A stretch of DNA of 64,000 bases. Origin: Rosistilla ulvae (GTDB taxonomy: Bacteria; Planctomycetota; Planctomycetia; Pirellulales; Pirellulaceae). Under the pieces are notes generated by a model. That model saw only the letters and a list, made by a program, of their open reading frames with translations. It ran no database searches and was not told where the DNA came from. The stretch spans positions 5,705,798-5,769,797 of the forward strand of contig NZ_CP036261.1 of NCBI RefSeq assembly GCF_007741475.1, written 5' to 3'. The translations under genes and the position numbers were made by a program. Positions 1 through 10,800 of the stretch are shown piece after piece; position 1 is the stretch's first letter; each line of letters opens with the position of its first letter.

Positions 1-191
1 CGTTGCCCGATCCCGACCCTATTCTGGCAAAAGAGGGGACGGCGACCAACTCACAGCGATCAGTGTCGTCTTCGCATTATATACGAATGATTTCCGCGAG
101 GGGACGGCGATTACTCCCTTTTTCGCCGCCCAAGGGCCGCGAATCGCCCAACGATCGACTCGACCGTCGGAATCGTTCGCACAGCCCCTTT
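1..191. repeat. Edge spacer with a 13-bp direct repeat
   Basis: This short stretch at the window edge holds no convincing gene. The 13-mer GAGGGGACGGCGA occurs at 33-45 and again at 98-110, 65 bp apart. It is followed by TCGCC-containing sequence that could pair with it. This is seen directly. It resembles scattered REP-like intergenic elements, but I see no transposase here to support that reading. Confidence 0.4.
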
Positions 192-3005
192 TTAGCGGGC
201 CTGAACCTGCAACCGCGTCTCGTCACCGACGCCATCGGGCGACTGGCGGCTGGTCGCTTCGGCCCGCACGGTCATCAATTGCGGCTGATTTCCCGTGATT
301 AACACCGTGTAGCGGATCGCCTCACCCGCCCTCAACTGGCTGATCGGCTGCAACCGAACAATCCCATCGGCGGAGATGTTTTCGACGGGATCCCCTTGGA
401 ACATCGTCGATTGCACCGCCTCCAGCCGCGTTCCGGCTGGCAACAGGATGTTCAGTATGACGTCGTCCTCGGGAACGTTGCGATTGTTCGTCACGACCAA
501 GTCCAGCGAGATGCGATCGCCGACGACGACCGGGTTGTCGCGAGATTCGATGTCGACCTGCAGGCCGCCGATTCCGCTGCCAACCGCACCTGGCGTTTGA
601 GCCGGTGGAGTCGTCGGGCCGGGGATCGGAGTCGTGCTGCCATTGATTGGCGGAGCACCGATCGGGGGCGGCTGAGGCGTCGGTTGCTGCCGCGGCTGTG
701 TTGGCTGCGGCGTGGGAGTTGGCCCCGTCGCGGGAGGAGGAGCCACCGCTGGCGGCAACACCTCCAGCGTGGTATCAGCCGATGCGTTGGCACCCTGTTC
801 CGTCGAGATCGCCACATCCAGTCGAGCCACGCCAGGGCGGCCGTCGACGCGGAACTCCCCTTCGACCGGCAATTCCTCACCTGGTTGGATGCTTGGTAAA
901 ACCCAGCTGACTGTGAAGATCCCTAGCTGCGACGAGTCGTAACCTTGGGTGAATTGCAACGCAGTCAACGCGGGGTCGTAGGTGGCCACGACGCGGACGT
1001 CGGTCAGCGGCACGGTCCCGTTGTTGTAGACGAAGTACTTCACCAGCACTTCCTCCCCCTGTTGCACCGACTGACTCCCGGTCACGATGCGAGCCGAAAC
1101 CATCGGGTTCGCGGGTGGCGGATTGACCGCGTTGACGCACGCCGATTCCGTCGCTCGTTGAGCATTGCCGCCGGTCGCTGTCGCTTGAACACAGCGTTGC
1201 CCCGGTTCACGAACCTGGTAGGTCGCTTGAATTGTCCAAGGCTTGCCAGGCAGTAGAGGCTCTTCCAAGACCTTCACGACATGCTGTTGCCACTGCCCGG
1301 TGTCGGCGGCAAAGGCCAACAGACCTTGATCCCCTTGAGCGTGCACTTGGACGCCCGAGATCGGTTGATCGCCGTTGTTGCGTACTTCAATATTGAACGT
1401 CGTCTCTTGCCCTACCTCGGCACGAGCGTTCGGATCGGCTGGCGTGATCGTCACGACCAGGTTCCGTTGGACAACGGTCACGTTGACGGTGTCCTCGGCA
1501 AACGTGTTCTCCGCTCCACGAGCCTGCACCGGAATCTGGAAGCTCGCTTTGGCGCGAACGTTCAATTCAATGTCCAGTTGCGTCTGAGCGGGCAGGTTGT
1601 CGATGTCCCACAAAATCTGAGCTCCGACCAGCGTATGTTGCGCGGGCACTCGGCTGCCATCAGCTTGGATCAACGAGGTGCTGACCAGTTCGACGCCAGG
1701 CGGCAGTTCGGTCAAAACGCGAACGTTTTCCGCAGTCAAATCGCCCGAGTTGGAGACGTTGATGCCGATCGCAAACTCTTCGTCGCGAGCGACAAACGGC
1801 GGGGCACCGGTCCGAACGACCAACCGTGGTGCCGACCAAGTGACCATCGTCTGACCGGCTCCCAACGTCATCCGCGGCAACGCTTCGTCGAGTCCCGCGG
1901 GACGGATCACTGTGGTTTGAATGAACGCGGTTCCGGCAACCGGTGCGATCGGACGCAGAATCGCGGTGGCATCACCATTTTCGTTGACGACCGCTTCGAT
2001 CACCGCTTGCGGTTGCGATTGGCCATTGTCGAACAGTGCGACTTCAGGATTCATCACCTGATAACGGACCTTCCAGCCCGATGCCGGCAGTTCGCCCTCT
2101 TTGCGAGTCACATGTGTGGTCAGTTGAGCTTGTTCGCCAGCCCGCAGATTCAGCGGCGCAGGGAATTGCCAATGCGCATCGACCCAGTAGATCGTGGCGG
2201 TCGCTTTGCGTTGATCCCAGCAATCGCTTTCGGGAGCCATCACCGTGACGCGGCTGATCCCTTCGCTGGGCGAGCTGATCGACAACCAAGTCTCTCCCTT
2301 TTTGACAGGCACATCGTCGCCGCGGCGGAGGTTCCCACGCGTGATCAACGATGCGACGGTGCTGGTCCGCCCAAGCGCATAGCTGCCGGTTTTCTTTTCG
2401 ACCGGGTTACGAGCGACCAAGCGATGCAGCGCTCCTTGTTTATCGTCGCCGACGTCGATGAAGGTGCCGACGCTATCGGGCGTCAACATCCATTCCAACG
2501 GTTCGCCGGTCATCAGATAACCATCGGTTCCACATACACCCGACAGCAGGACGACTTCGCCGCCGACCGGCGCGATGATCTTGCGATGGTTCAATAGGAT
2601 TCGGCCGCGTTTGCCGCGATCGGGCAGATGCAACAACTTATGCAGATCGCAATGTTTGTCGAACAGAACCGCTTTGGGACCGTCGGCGCACTCATCGACC
2701 ACCTTGGCTGGTGGCGGAGCGGGGGCGGTTCGCGGCACACCTGCTCCCTGCAGGCACGGCGGCGGCGGCGCAGGATCGGTGAACGCCGGCTCGGGCAGAC
2801 ACCCAAACGGACCGCAGCCATTTTGCAATTTATCGGTGCAAGGCAGCGTCAGTGTCGTAGTATTCGGGCAAGGCAGGAAAAAGCAGTCGCCCGTCGGATC
2901 GATAGCCGGCAGCTGCAAATGAGTGCAACCGGTGACGCATGGCATCAACAGAAAGCACGCCAAAAGCGCCGCGGTGAAGTGGTGGTGGGTCCTTGTAGCA
3001 AACAT
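192..3005 (-). CDS. DUF11-repeat cell-surface lipoprotein
   Basis: A 937-residue exported protein. The N-terminus has a basic stretch, a hydrophobic segment and a lipobox ending VTGC, so a lipid-anchored envelope protein is likely. Beta-sandwich repeats of the DUF11 / conserved-repeat type occur at about residues 410-530, 540-640, 660-780 and 855-937. They are recognised by recurring phrases such as NVSNSGD, EVRNNGDQP and VVTNNRNVPED. A Pro/Thr-rich linker (about 785-850) separates the last repeat. The N-terminal third is Cys- and Pro-rich and less clear. The ATG at 3005 is chosen because the in-frame GTG nine codons upstream adds charged residues before the signal sequence. The family is common in Planctomycetes as surface or adhesion-like proteins. 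The exact role is unknown. Confidence 0.85.
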   Translation of the reverse strand: MFATRTHHHFTAALLACFLLMPCVTGCTHLQLPAIDPTGDCFFLPCPNTTTLTLPCTDKLQNGCGPFGCLPEPAFTDPAPPPPCLQGAGVPRTAPAPPPAKVVDECADGPKAVLFDKHCDLHKLLHLPDRGKRGRILLNHRKIIAPVGGEVVLLSGVCGTDGYLMTGEPLEWMLTPDSVGTFIDVGDDKQGALHRLVARNPVEKKTGSYALGRTSTVASLITRGNLRRGDDVPVKKGETWLSISSPSEGISRVTVMAPESDCWDQRKATATIYWVDAHWQFPAPLNLRAGEQAQLTTHVTRKEGELPASGWKVRYQVMNPEVALFDNGQSQPQAVIEAVVNENGDATAILRPIAPVAGTAFIQTTVIRPAGLDEALPRMTLGAGQTMVTWSAPRLVVRTGAPPFVARDEEFAIGINVSNSGDLTAENVRVLTELPPGVELVSTSLIQADGSRVPAQHTLVGAQILWDIDNLPAQTQLDIELNVRAKASFQIPVQARGAENTFAEDTVNVTVVQRNLVVTITPADPNARAEVGQETTFNIEVRNNGDQPISGVQVHAQGDQGLLAFAADTGQWQQHVVKVLEEPLLPGKPWTIQATYQVREPGQRCVQATATGGNAQRATESACVNAVNPPPANPMVSARIVTGSQSVQQGEEVLVKYFVYNNGTVPLTDVRVVATYDPALTALQFTQGYDSSQLGIFTVSWVLPSIQPGEELPVEGEFRVDGRPGVARLDVAISTEQGANASADTTLEVLPPAVAPPPATGPTPTPQPTQPRQQPTPQPPPIGAPPINGSTTPIPGPTTPPAQTPGAVGSGIGGLQVDIESRDNPVVVGDRISLDLVVTNNRNVPEDDVILNILLPAGTRLEAVQSTMFQGDPVENISADGIVRLQPISQLRAGEAIRYTVLITGNQPQLMTVRAEATSRQSPDGVGDETRLQVQAR

Positions 3006-3980
3006 CGCTCTTGCAGTTTTTGCGGGTTCCACAAACGAATCCGTTCAGGCAGACCTTGCCCGCAGAAACCTAGCATTCCCATGGCGCAATGATGCCTGGA
3101 TGCAACATTTGGCGTTGAGAATTCGCCACGTTTGGGCATCCTGCGCACGACCCTATCGACTGCAACGATTCTCGGGGCCCCAGCAGTGGCCCCGTTGGGG
3201 CTCCGCCGCCGTTTTCATCGCCCCCAAAACCCTGGGCGATGCCCTGGGCTGGCGTAGCACCGGCCCCGTTGGGCCTGTCGAACAGGAACATGTTGAGCGC
3301 TATCGTTTGACCGCGGCGGCAACGCACCGCGTCCACACGCACCAACGCGCTGGCGTGACGTAACGGGACCGTGGCTCAGGGCCGCCGTCGTTTGTGCCGC
3401 TCCCCAAACCCAGGGCGTCGCCCTGGGCTGGCATAGAGCTACCCCGTTGGGGCGGTGCACGAACGGTTACAACGCACCGAATCGGATGGCAATGCGTTTG
3501 GCGTATGCACCGGTTCATCGACGCGGACATTCAGGCAACCTTCCACGGGCCCAACCGAGCGGACATGCGAGCAACGTTCCTTAGGCCCAACGGGGCCGGC
3601 CGTATGCCAGCCCAGGGCAACGCCCTGGGAAACCGATGCCCACAAAACCGTTTCAGGCCCAACGGGCCGGCTGTACGATCATGCGAGCAGTAGCGGAAGT
3701 CGTACCCGCAAAACCGAAGCCGCTGCTATTGCCCGCCTCGCACGACACCTTGAATCATTCTGCCACTTCCCATGCTGGACTACGGATCGATCGAGGCGAC
3801 TCGTTTGGCAGAATAACCGGGTCAGAATGACAAGAGGGAATAGCGAACAACAAACCTCATCTTACACCGGCACATCACACCAAAATCATTCTGCCACTTT
3901 CCATTCGGGGAACACGAATCCGTTCGCACGCAGCCACGTCTCGCTGCCGTCTGCCGCCCAAGATTCTTCGGCTAACAAGA
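3006..3980. repeat. Intergenic region with palindromic repeat elements
   Basis: This 975-bp gap has no credible gene. It carries at least three copies of a short element with the core CCCAGGGC-loop-GCCCTGGG followed by CTGGC(A/G)TA. Copies lie at 3230-3248 (one stem mismatch), 3409-3427 (perfect) and, in inverse orientation, 3611-3629 (perfect). They are accompanied by CCCGTTGGG(G)C blocks at several places. Further right, ATTCTGCCACTT occurs at about 3757 and 3890, and its partial inverse TGGCAGAAT at about 3808. The small open frames here translate Arg/Pro/Ala-rich low-complexity sequence and look spurious. Confidence 0.65.
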
Positions 3981-5018
3981 TCATTCCTGCGGTGCAGTTG
4001 GAGTGATGAAGCGGGCGTCGAAGACGCGGGCGGCTGGGACCTTGTCGGCATCGACAAGTTCGATTTCGACCATTTGATCGATCAACGTCTTCCATCGCGC
4101 GGCGGTCATCTGGCCCAGCGGCGCGGCGGGATCTTCGCGATCGCATAACGGGCGAATCTGCTCTGCCCCAAACGCGAGCGCGCCGGCGTCCATGTCGGGA
4201 TTGATCGAATCGATCAGGGCGTTGGTTTCGACCGGATCGTCGAGGTACTTCTGCCAACCGCGAGCGCTCGCTCGCACGATTCGCTGGGCCAGGTCGCTCT
4301 GCGTATCCAACGTCTTGCGGCTCGCAACCAGCACGCTGGCGTACGGGTTATATCCGATCTCGGAGACCATCAGCGCGACCGGATCGGCTCCCTGTTGCTT
4401 GGCGACGTAGGGCTCGCTGAAGATGTAAGCCTGTTGCGCGAACCGCTTGTTCGCCAGGAACGGGCCGATGCTGCCGGGATAGGCGATCGTTTCGACACCG
4501 GTCAGCGGCAGATGCTTCTGCATATATTGAAAGAACGCCGGGCCGGTGCCGATCGCCAGCGTGACGTCGCGAAGATCGGCCAGCTTCGAAATCCCCGATT
4601 CGCGATGGACCATGATGCATCGCGGCGTGTTCTGGATCGGTGCAAAAAGAGCGACAACTTCCGCGCCGGCTTGATGGCCAAACAAAACCCGATCGGCATT
4701 GGTCACGGCAAATGCAACTCGCCCGGCCGCAACCGACTGGACGACCGGGACGTTTGGCCCGCCGGGCAACAACGTCACTTCGAGCCCTTCGTCGGCGAAG
4801 TAGCCATGCACGTCGGCCGCGTAATAGCCGCCATGTTCGGCTTCGGGGAACCAGTTCAATTGCAGCGACACCTGCTGCAATCCGGACGCTTCGGAGGTCG
4901 ATCCGCCGGCCGAAGAGTCGCTGCTGGACGAACAGCCCGACAGCAGCAACGCGATACAGATCACCAGCGAAACGGATTTCGATCGCGCAGCGGTTATTGG
5001 CGACAACGTTCGATTCAT
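3981..5018 (-). CDS. ABC transporter substrate-binding lipoprotein, NMT1/THI5-like
   Basis: A 345-residue periplasmic-type binding protein. The N-terminus has a hydrophobic signal ending in the lipobox LLSGC, then a Ser-rich linker. The mature part opens with LQLNWFPEAEHGGYYAA, the hallmark start of the NMT1/THI5-like family, which binds pyrimidine/thiamine precursors or nitrate/sulfonate-type ligands. The ATG at 5018 is chosen because it gives a proper signal peptide and begins 22 bp after the upstream gene's stop. The longer frame would overlap that gene. The close spacing suggests co-transcription with the trehalohydrolase fusion. No permease or ATPase partner is adjacent, so the transporter must be completed elsewhere. 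The ligand cannot be read from the sequence. Confidence 0.85.
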   Translation of the reverse strand: MNRTLSPITAARSKSVSLVICIALLLSGCSSSSDSSAGGSTSEASGLQQVSLQLNWFPEAEHGGYYAADVHGYFADEGLEVTLLPGGPNVPVVQSVAAGRVAFAVTNADRVLFGHQAGAEVVALFAPIQNTPRCIMVHRESGISKLADLRDVTLAIGTGPAFFQYMQKHLPLTGVETIAYPGSIGPFLANKRFAQQAYIFSEPYVAKQQGADPVALMVSEIGYNPYASVLVASRKTLDTQSDLAQRIVRASARGWQKYLDDPVETNALIDSINPDMDAGALAFGAEQIRPLCDREDPAAPLGQMTAARWKTLIDQMVEIELVDADKVPAARVFDARFITPTAPQE

Positions 5019-5040
5019 ATTCAAGTTTCCAGGATGTGCA

Positions 5041-7677
5041 CTATTGGCCCGCGGCGAGATTCCATGTCCCCTCACCGATCAGAACCGCTTGATTTTGTAG
5101 GGTCAACTGTGTCGGCGAATCGCGATGAGTCGACGACTGCATCAACACCTCGCCGTCGATTTGCAGCGACAGCGGAGGCAAATCATGCGCGGGAGCGGAA
5201 AATCGCGAAACGACAAACTTCGGTCGGCCGGTGGGAGCTTGATATTGTAGCGCGAACAACGACCGCGCGGGATCGCAGACGACCGACAGATTTTTCCAAT
5301 CCAACAACGACTCCTTCTGCCATGTTTTCCGCAGCGCGATCAAGTCGCGATACCATTGCCAGATCGCGGGGTCTTTGATCTGGATCGACTTGGAATTCGC
5401 AAACGCATCATCGTGGCTCGGCGCGATCGCACCTTTCCATTGGTGATGCGGGTATTCGTTGCGGCGACCGCGGTCGACAGCGCGACGCAATCGTAGATCG
5501 CCAAAGTCGACAAAAAACATGAAGGGTGCGTCGCAGGCGTACTCTTCCCCCATGAAGATCATCGGGATCGATGGATAGAGCATCAGCAGCGGGATCGCAG
5601 CGCGTTGGGTTTCGGTCGAGGTGAGTTGATGGAAGCGGGAGCCATGCGGATGGTTGCCGACACAATCGTGCGTCTGCAAACCGCAGATCAGCGATGGCAA
5701 AAACGAGAAGTCTCCCTCGGCGTGCATCTGGCGGCGGACTTCGCTATCGATCCGCGTGACCTTGGGCCCGGTGTGCAGGTAGCCGTGCTGCAACGCTTCT
5801 TCGATGTCGCTCGCCCCCGCGTAATGGCGATGCGCGAGATTGATCTCCGGAACGGTGTGGGAATAGATCGCGTGCATGATATCGTCGGCCCAGATCGCAT
5901 CGTACGCAGTCCCATCGGTCGGCGAGACGAGGGCGTGATCGTAGATATTCGCTTCGCCGATCAAATGAATCGGGCGATCGACGGTGCCGGTAAAATCGGT
6001 GACCGCGTGACGGATGCTGCGGAGGATCGGCTGGTCGCTGTCGTCGAACATGAAATGGACCGCATCCAAACGCAAACCGTCCAGATGGTATTCGCGCAGC
6101 CAATAGATGGCGTTCTCGATCACAAACCGCCGCGCCGCTTCGCTGTTCTCGCCGTCGTAGTTGAACGCGTCGCCCCAAGGCGTGTGGTGTCGCTTGGAGA
6201 AATAGGGACCGAAGTCGTGAAGGTAGTTCCCCTCGGGCCCCAGATGGTTGTAGACGACGTCTAAGATCACCGCGATTCCGGCGGCGTGACAGGCGTCGAC
6301 GAAGCGTTTGAAATCGTCGGGAGTCCCGTAATTTTCAGTGGCTGCGTACAGTTGGACTCCGTCATAGCCCCAGTTGCGCGAGCCCGCACACTGGGCCAAC
6401 GGTAACACTTCGACAGCGGTAATGCCTAGCGAGACAAGTTCTTCGATCCGATCGATCGCTGCCAGATAAGATCCCTCGCTTGTAAAGGTTCCGAAGTGCA
6501 TTTCGTAGATCACCAGGTCGCTTTTTGCGACGCCGCGATAGTCCGCATCGTGCCACGGATATTTGCGATGATCGACGACCATCGAAGGGCCGTGAACGCC
6601 TTGTGGTTGAAATCGCGAAGCGGGATCGGGCCGACTGACGCGATCGTCCAACGAGATCTGATACCGATCGCCGCCACCGATTCCGCGGACCGTGCGATGG
6701 AAGTATCCATCCTCGTCGGGCTGGATGCGGAAGCGTTGGATCTCGTCGCCGTTCTGCTTTTCGATCGCCAGTCGGCCGGCGTAGGGAGCCCAGATATTGA
6801 AGTGGGTCGCGTTGCAGGAGACCGGGACAGCGCCCAGTGGATCGCTGGAACGAGACTCTCGTTTTTCGGGCGGCACGAGCTCGAACCAACAACATCCTTC
6901 CAAGACACCCGACGTCGCTCGAGCCTCCGACAGATAGAATCGATCCAACGTATTGCCGGTGCGGTGCGATGCATAAACTGTCGACGCGATCTCCGGTTCG
7001 GCATTGCCAACGACGATCGTGCGATATCCCGCGAGGAAGACCTCCAAGTCGTTGCCACCATCACCGGCAAAGACAACTTGTTCGCGATCATTTCCGCTGC
7101 GGTCCAACCACCACTGCAAGGCGTAGGCTTTGGAAAGTCCCGCCGGCAGGATGTCGACCAGCCCTTCACCCCAATGGAGATTGAAACCCGAGATCACATC
7201 GCAATCGATCCCCGAGTCGCGCAGACGGCTTTGAATCGTGGCAACCGTCGCTTGCAACGTCTTTGCTTCGGCGAAGTAGCTGATCTTGAACTGGTTTTGT
7301 TTTTCGGTGGCGCGGAACCGCAGGTCGACTAGATCTCGCAACAGGTAGGAGACGTCGTCGGTCGCAAAGCTGGCGAAGTTCGCTTCCAGATGCGTTTGGA
7401 AGTCGGGCAGGTAGTCGAAGCCACCGTCGTCGTTGCGGACAACGATCGTCGTGCCGCCATCGCAGATCGCGACTTCGGGTGCCGGAATCTGAAACGTCTG
7501 CAACGCTTCGATCATCGCTGCGCGATCGCGTCCCGTGATGGGAAGCAGCTGCACCTGGTTGGCTTGCAAATTTCCAAGCAAGGTTTGCAGGTCGGCGATG
7601 TGAGTCGGATCGTCTTGCAGCGGCAGCAGCGTACCGTCCAGATCGGTCGCAAGGATCGAGCGGGGGCGAATGGGCAT
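5041..7677 (-). CDS. HAD phosphatase fused to malto-oligosyltrehalose trehalohydrolase-like GH13
   Basis: An 878-residue two-domain enzyme. Residues 1-260 form a HAD domain of the sucrose-phosphatase/Cof type, with DLDGTLL (nucleophile Asp), PITGRD and FAGDGGNDLEVF (Mg-binding). Residues about 285-870 match malto-oligosyltrehalose trehalohydrolase (TreZ): an early-set domain (HFNIWAPYA), then a GH13 barrel with DVVYNHLG, GLRLDAVH (nucleophile Asp), LIGEAN (acid/base Glu) and THDCVGN (third Asp). All the GH13 catalytic residues I can check are present. TreZ releases trehalose from malto-oligosyltrehalose in the cytoplasm. TreY is not in this window. The fusion suggests a link between phosphorylated sugar and glucan metabolism, perhaps compatible-solute formation; that is inference. 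The fusion looks genuine because one uninterrupted frame crosses the junction. Confidence 0.88.
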   Translation of the reverse strand: MPIRPRSILATDLDGTLLPLQDDPTHIADLQTLLGNLQANQVQLLPITGRDRAAMIEALQTFQIPAPEVAICDGGTTIVVRNDDGGFDYLPDFQTHLEANFASFATDDVSYLLRDLVDLRFRATEKQNQFKISYFAEAKTLQATVATIQSRLRDSGIDCDVISGFNLHWGEGLVDILPAGLSKAYALQWWLDRSGNDREQVVFAGDGGNDLEVFLAGYRTIVVGNAEPEIASTVYASHRTGNTLDRFYLSEARATSGVLEGCCWFELVPPEKRESRSSDPLGAVPVSCNATHFNIWAPYAGRLAIEKQNGDEIQRFRIQPDEDGYFHRTVRGIGGGDRYQISLDDRVSRPDPASRFQPQGVHGPSMVVDHRKYPWHDADYRGVAKSDLVIYEMHFGTFTSEGSYLAAIDRIEELVSLGITAVEVLPLAQCAGSRNWGYDGVQLYAATENYGTPDDFKRFVDACHAAGIAVILDVVYNHLGPEGNYLHDFGPYFSKRHHTPWGDAFNYDGENSEAARRFVIENAIYWLREYHLDGLRLDAVHFMFDDSDQPILRSIRHAVTDFTGTVDRPIHLIGEANIYDHALVSPTDGTAYDAIWADDIMHAIYSHTVPEINLAHRHYAGASDIEEALQHGYLHTGPKVTRIDSEVRRQMHAEGDFSFLPSLICGLQTHDCVGNHPHGSRFHQLTSTETQRAAIPLLMLYPSIPMIFMGEEYACDAPFMFFVDFGDLRLRRAVDRGRRNEYPHHQWKGAIAPSHDDAFANSKSIQIKDPAIWQWYRDLIALRKTWQKESLLDWKNLSVVCDPARSLFALQYQAPTGRPKFVVSRFSAPAHDLPPLSLQIDGEVLMQSSTHRDSPTQLTLQNQAVLIGEGTWNLAAGQ

Positions 7678-7805
7678 AGGTGGGAAAAATCAAATGCGAG
7701 TAGTGAGGAGCATGGTTTGCGAAGCGGTCTACCTGACCGTAGCATATTCCTCTCGCGGCGAGTAGCGCAGGGGAGCGTCGGATCATCGCAGCGGTTGGCA
7801 GCGAC

Positions 7806-10800
7806 TTAGGCTTCGCGGTTGAGATGCTCCAACATCGCTTCGACCTCGTCCTGCAATTCGTCCAACAGCGCACGGCACTCGGCCAATTTGTTGGCACGCG
7901 CGAGTTCTTCGAGTCGAATCGAAACCGCCACCACGCGACTGGCGGCAAAGACGTCGGCGGATCCTTTTAAGGTATGGGCTGCACGCGCCAACGATTTGCA
8001 ATCTCCCATCTGCAGGGCGTGATGGATCTGATCGATCAGGATCGGGCCTTCCTGACGCATCGCGCTGGTCAGCGGTTCCAACAGTTCCCAGCCGCCGTCG
8101 ATTCGTTCGATCGCATGCCGCAGGTCGACGATCTGAGTCGGATTTGCCAGCTCCAATGGCGGCAGATATCGTTCGGGAGCCGCGGCGGCAGTCGGAGGTT
8201 CGCGGTCGAAAACCCCGGCGATCACAGCTTGCAATTGCGACGGGTTGATCGGTTTGGAAATGTAATCGTCCATGCCCGCGCTAAGACAGCGTTCGCGATC
8301 GCCATCCATCGCCGCGGCGGTCATGGCGATGATCGGAGTATGAATTCCCAGATGGCGATCGCGGACTCGGATTTCCAGCGTCGCTTCGACGCCGTCCATC
8401 TCCGGCATCTGCAGGTCCATCAGGACAAGGTCAAAGGGTTGGCGAGCGACCTCCATGACGGCTTCGATCCCGTTCCGGGCCAACGTGACATTGTGCCCCT
8501 CGCGGCTCAAGAATCCGATCGCGACGCGTTGGTTCACCAATCCATCTTCCGCCAACAGAATGTTCAATGGACGCTGATTGCCGCCGGGTTCTAGCAAAGG
8601 TGTCGACGTGGCGTGGTGGCTGCGAATGTCCATCGCGTCGAGAATTGAATCGAACAGATCCGACTGCAGCACCGGCTTGGTGAGATAACGCTGAATCCCC
8701 ATTTCGCGGCACCGCTGCGAATCGTCGGCTCGCGCGGCCGAGGAGATCATGATGATCGGCAGCCCCTTCAACAGCGGCGACTGACGAATACACTCGGCTA
8801 ACGCAAATCCATCCATGTGCGGCATCATGCAATCCAGCAGCACCAATCGATAGGGATCCTCGGTCGACGCGGCCCGTTGCAGTTCGGCCAATGCCGCCGG
8901 AGCGCTAGCGACCAACGTTGGGTTCAACTGCCAAGCGTCCAGCATCTCGCCGAAGATCTGACGATTGGTGTTGTTGTCGTCGACGACGATCGTCGGGAGG
9001 CCACGTAGGCTGTCGAGATTTTCGGTCGGAGCCACGGCCGCATCGGCCAACAGGAACTCCGCCGTAAAATAGAAGGTCGTGCCGACGCCCACCTGACTGT
9101 CGAGCCAGATGTTGCCGTGCATCAGATCGACAAGGCGAGCGGAGATCGCCAATCCCAAACCGGTGCCGCCGAACTGCCGCGTGGTCGAGACGTCGGCCTG
9201 GGCAAACTCTTCGAAAACTGTCTGCACCTTTTCGCCGGGAATCCCGATCCCCGTATCGCGAACGGCAAACTGCAACCGAATCGCACCGGCGTCGAGAGCT
9301 TCGAGCGGCAGATGCGATTGACCGTTTGCCAGCGGATTGGTGATCGCGATCACTTTGGGATCGTCGGCGTTGGTGACTTCGACAACCACCTCGCCCTGCT
9401 GCGTAAATTTGATCGCGTTGCCGACCAAATTCACGACGATCTGTCGCAAGCGGACCGGATCGCCAGCGACTTGGTTGGGGAGATGGGGATCGATCCGGCA
9501 GGCGAGTTCCAAGCCTTTTTCGGCAGCTTTGACGGCAAGCGTTTGCACGGTGCGGCCGACGCAATCGCGAAGGTTGAACGAGGTCTCTTCGAGTTCGAGT
9601 TTGCCCGCTTCGATTTTAGAGAAGTCGAGGATGTCGTTGATGATCCGCAGCAGCGAATCGGCGGAATCCTTGATCGTCCGCAGGTAATCGCGCTGCTCGA
9701 TCGAAAGATTGGTGTGAGCCATCAGGTCGGCCATCCCGATGATCCCATTCATCGGCGTGCGAATTTCGTGACTCATGTTCGCCAGGAAATCACTCTTCGC
9801 CTGGTTCGCCGCGTCAGCCGCCTCCTTGGCTGTTTTCAACTCCTGTTCGGTCCGCTTCAGATCGGTGACATCGCGAGTGATCCCGAAGGTCCCGACAATT
9901 CGGCCGGCATCATCGCGGAGCGGCATCTTGGTCGACGAACACCAGCTGTCGGGGCGATCGGCCCAGGTTTCGCGTTCGATCTCGGCGACCATCGGCACGC
10001 CGGTATCCATGATCTCCAGCTCGCTAGCTCGGGCGTTGGCCGCGTGTTCGCTGGTGAAGATATCGGCATCGGTCTTGCCGACTGCGATCTCGGCGTTTTT
10101 CCAATGGAACTTCTTCGCCATGCTGCGGCTGATCCGGATGAACCGACTGTCGCGATCTTTGAAATAGATGCTGTCGGGGATATTGTTCAGCAGCGTGTTC
10201 AGCAGATAGCGGGCTTTCTCCAGGTCTTGGTCCAAATGCTTCCGCTCGGTGACGTCCCAGAACAGCAACTGCACGCCGGTGATTTTTCCCTGGGCGTCGC
10301 GGACGGGAGCTTTGACCCGTTCGATCCAACACTCGTTCCCATCTTTCGCCAGATAGGGTTCGGTGTCGTGCAGAACGATCCCCTCGCGGATCACCTGTTG
10401 ATCGTCCAGCTGGTACGCCTTGGCGAGATGTTCCGGGAAGATATCAAAGTCGGTCTTGCCGCGGAGTTCCTGCAACGTCATCTGATGCAGTTGAAGGTAG
10501 CGTTCATTGGCGAACACTCGGCGGCCGTGCAAATCCTTTAAGACCAAATTGATCGGAAGGTTATCGACCAGCGTGTGGTACAGAATCCGCGTCTCTCCCA
10601 GCGCCGAACTCGGATCTTGGGAGTCGATAAAAATTTCGCTCGGTTGCTGCGGCGGCAGCTGAGAAAACGTCGATTCAGCCGCTTCGGCGCGGCGAGCAAT
10701 CTGATCCCAGGCTGCCAGCAATTCTTCTTCATCGGCAGAACCGTCGGTTTGCGCGACGAGTCGAGACCGCACCTTTTGCAGTGCGGATTGCAGATCGAAA

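Noticed and set aside
1281-2597. 438-codon plus-strand frame inside the DUF11 gene
   Set aside because: It is antisense to a protein with a signal peptide and recognisable DUF11 repeats; its own translation has no domain.
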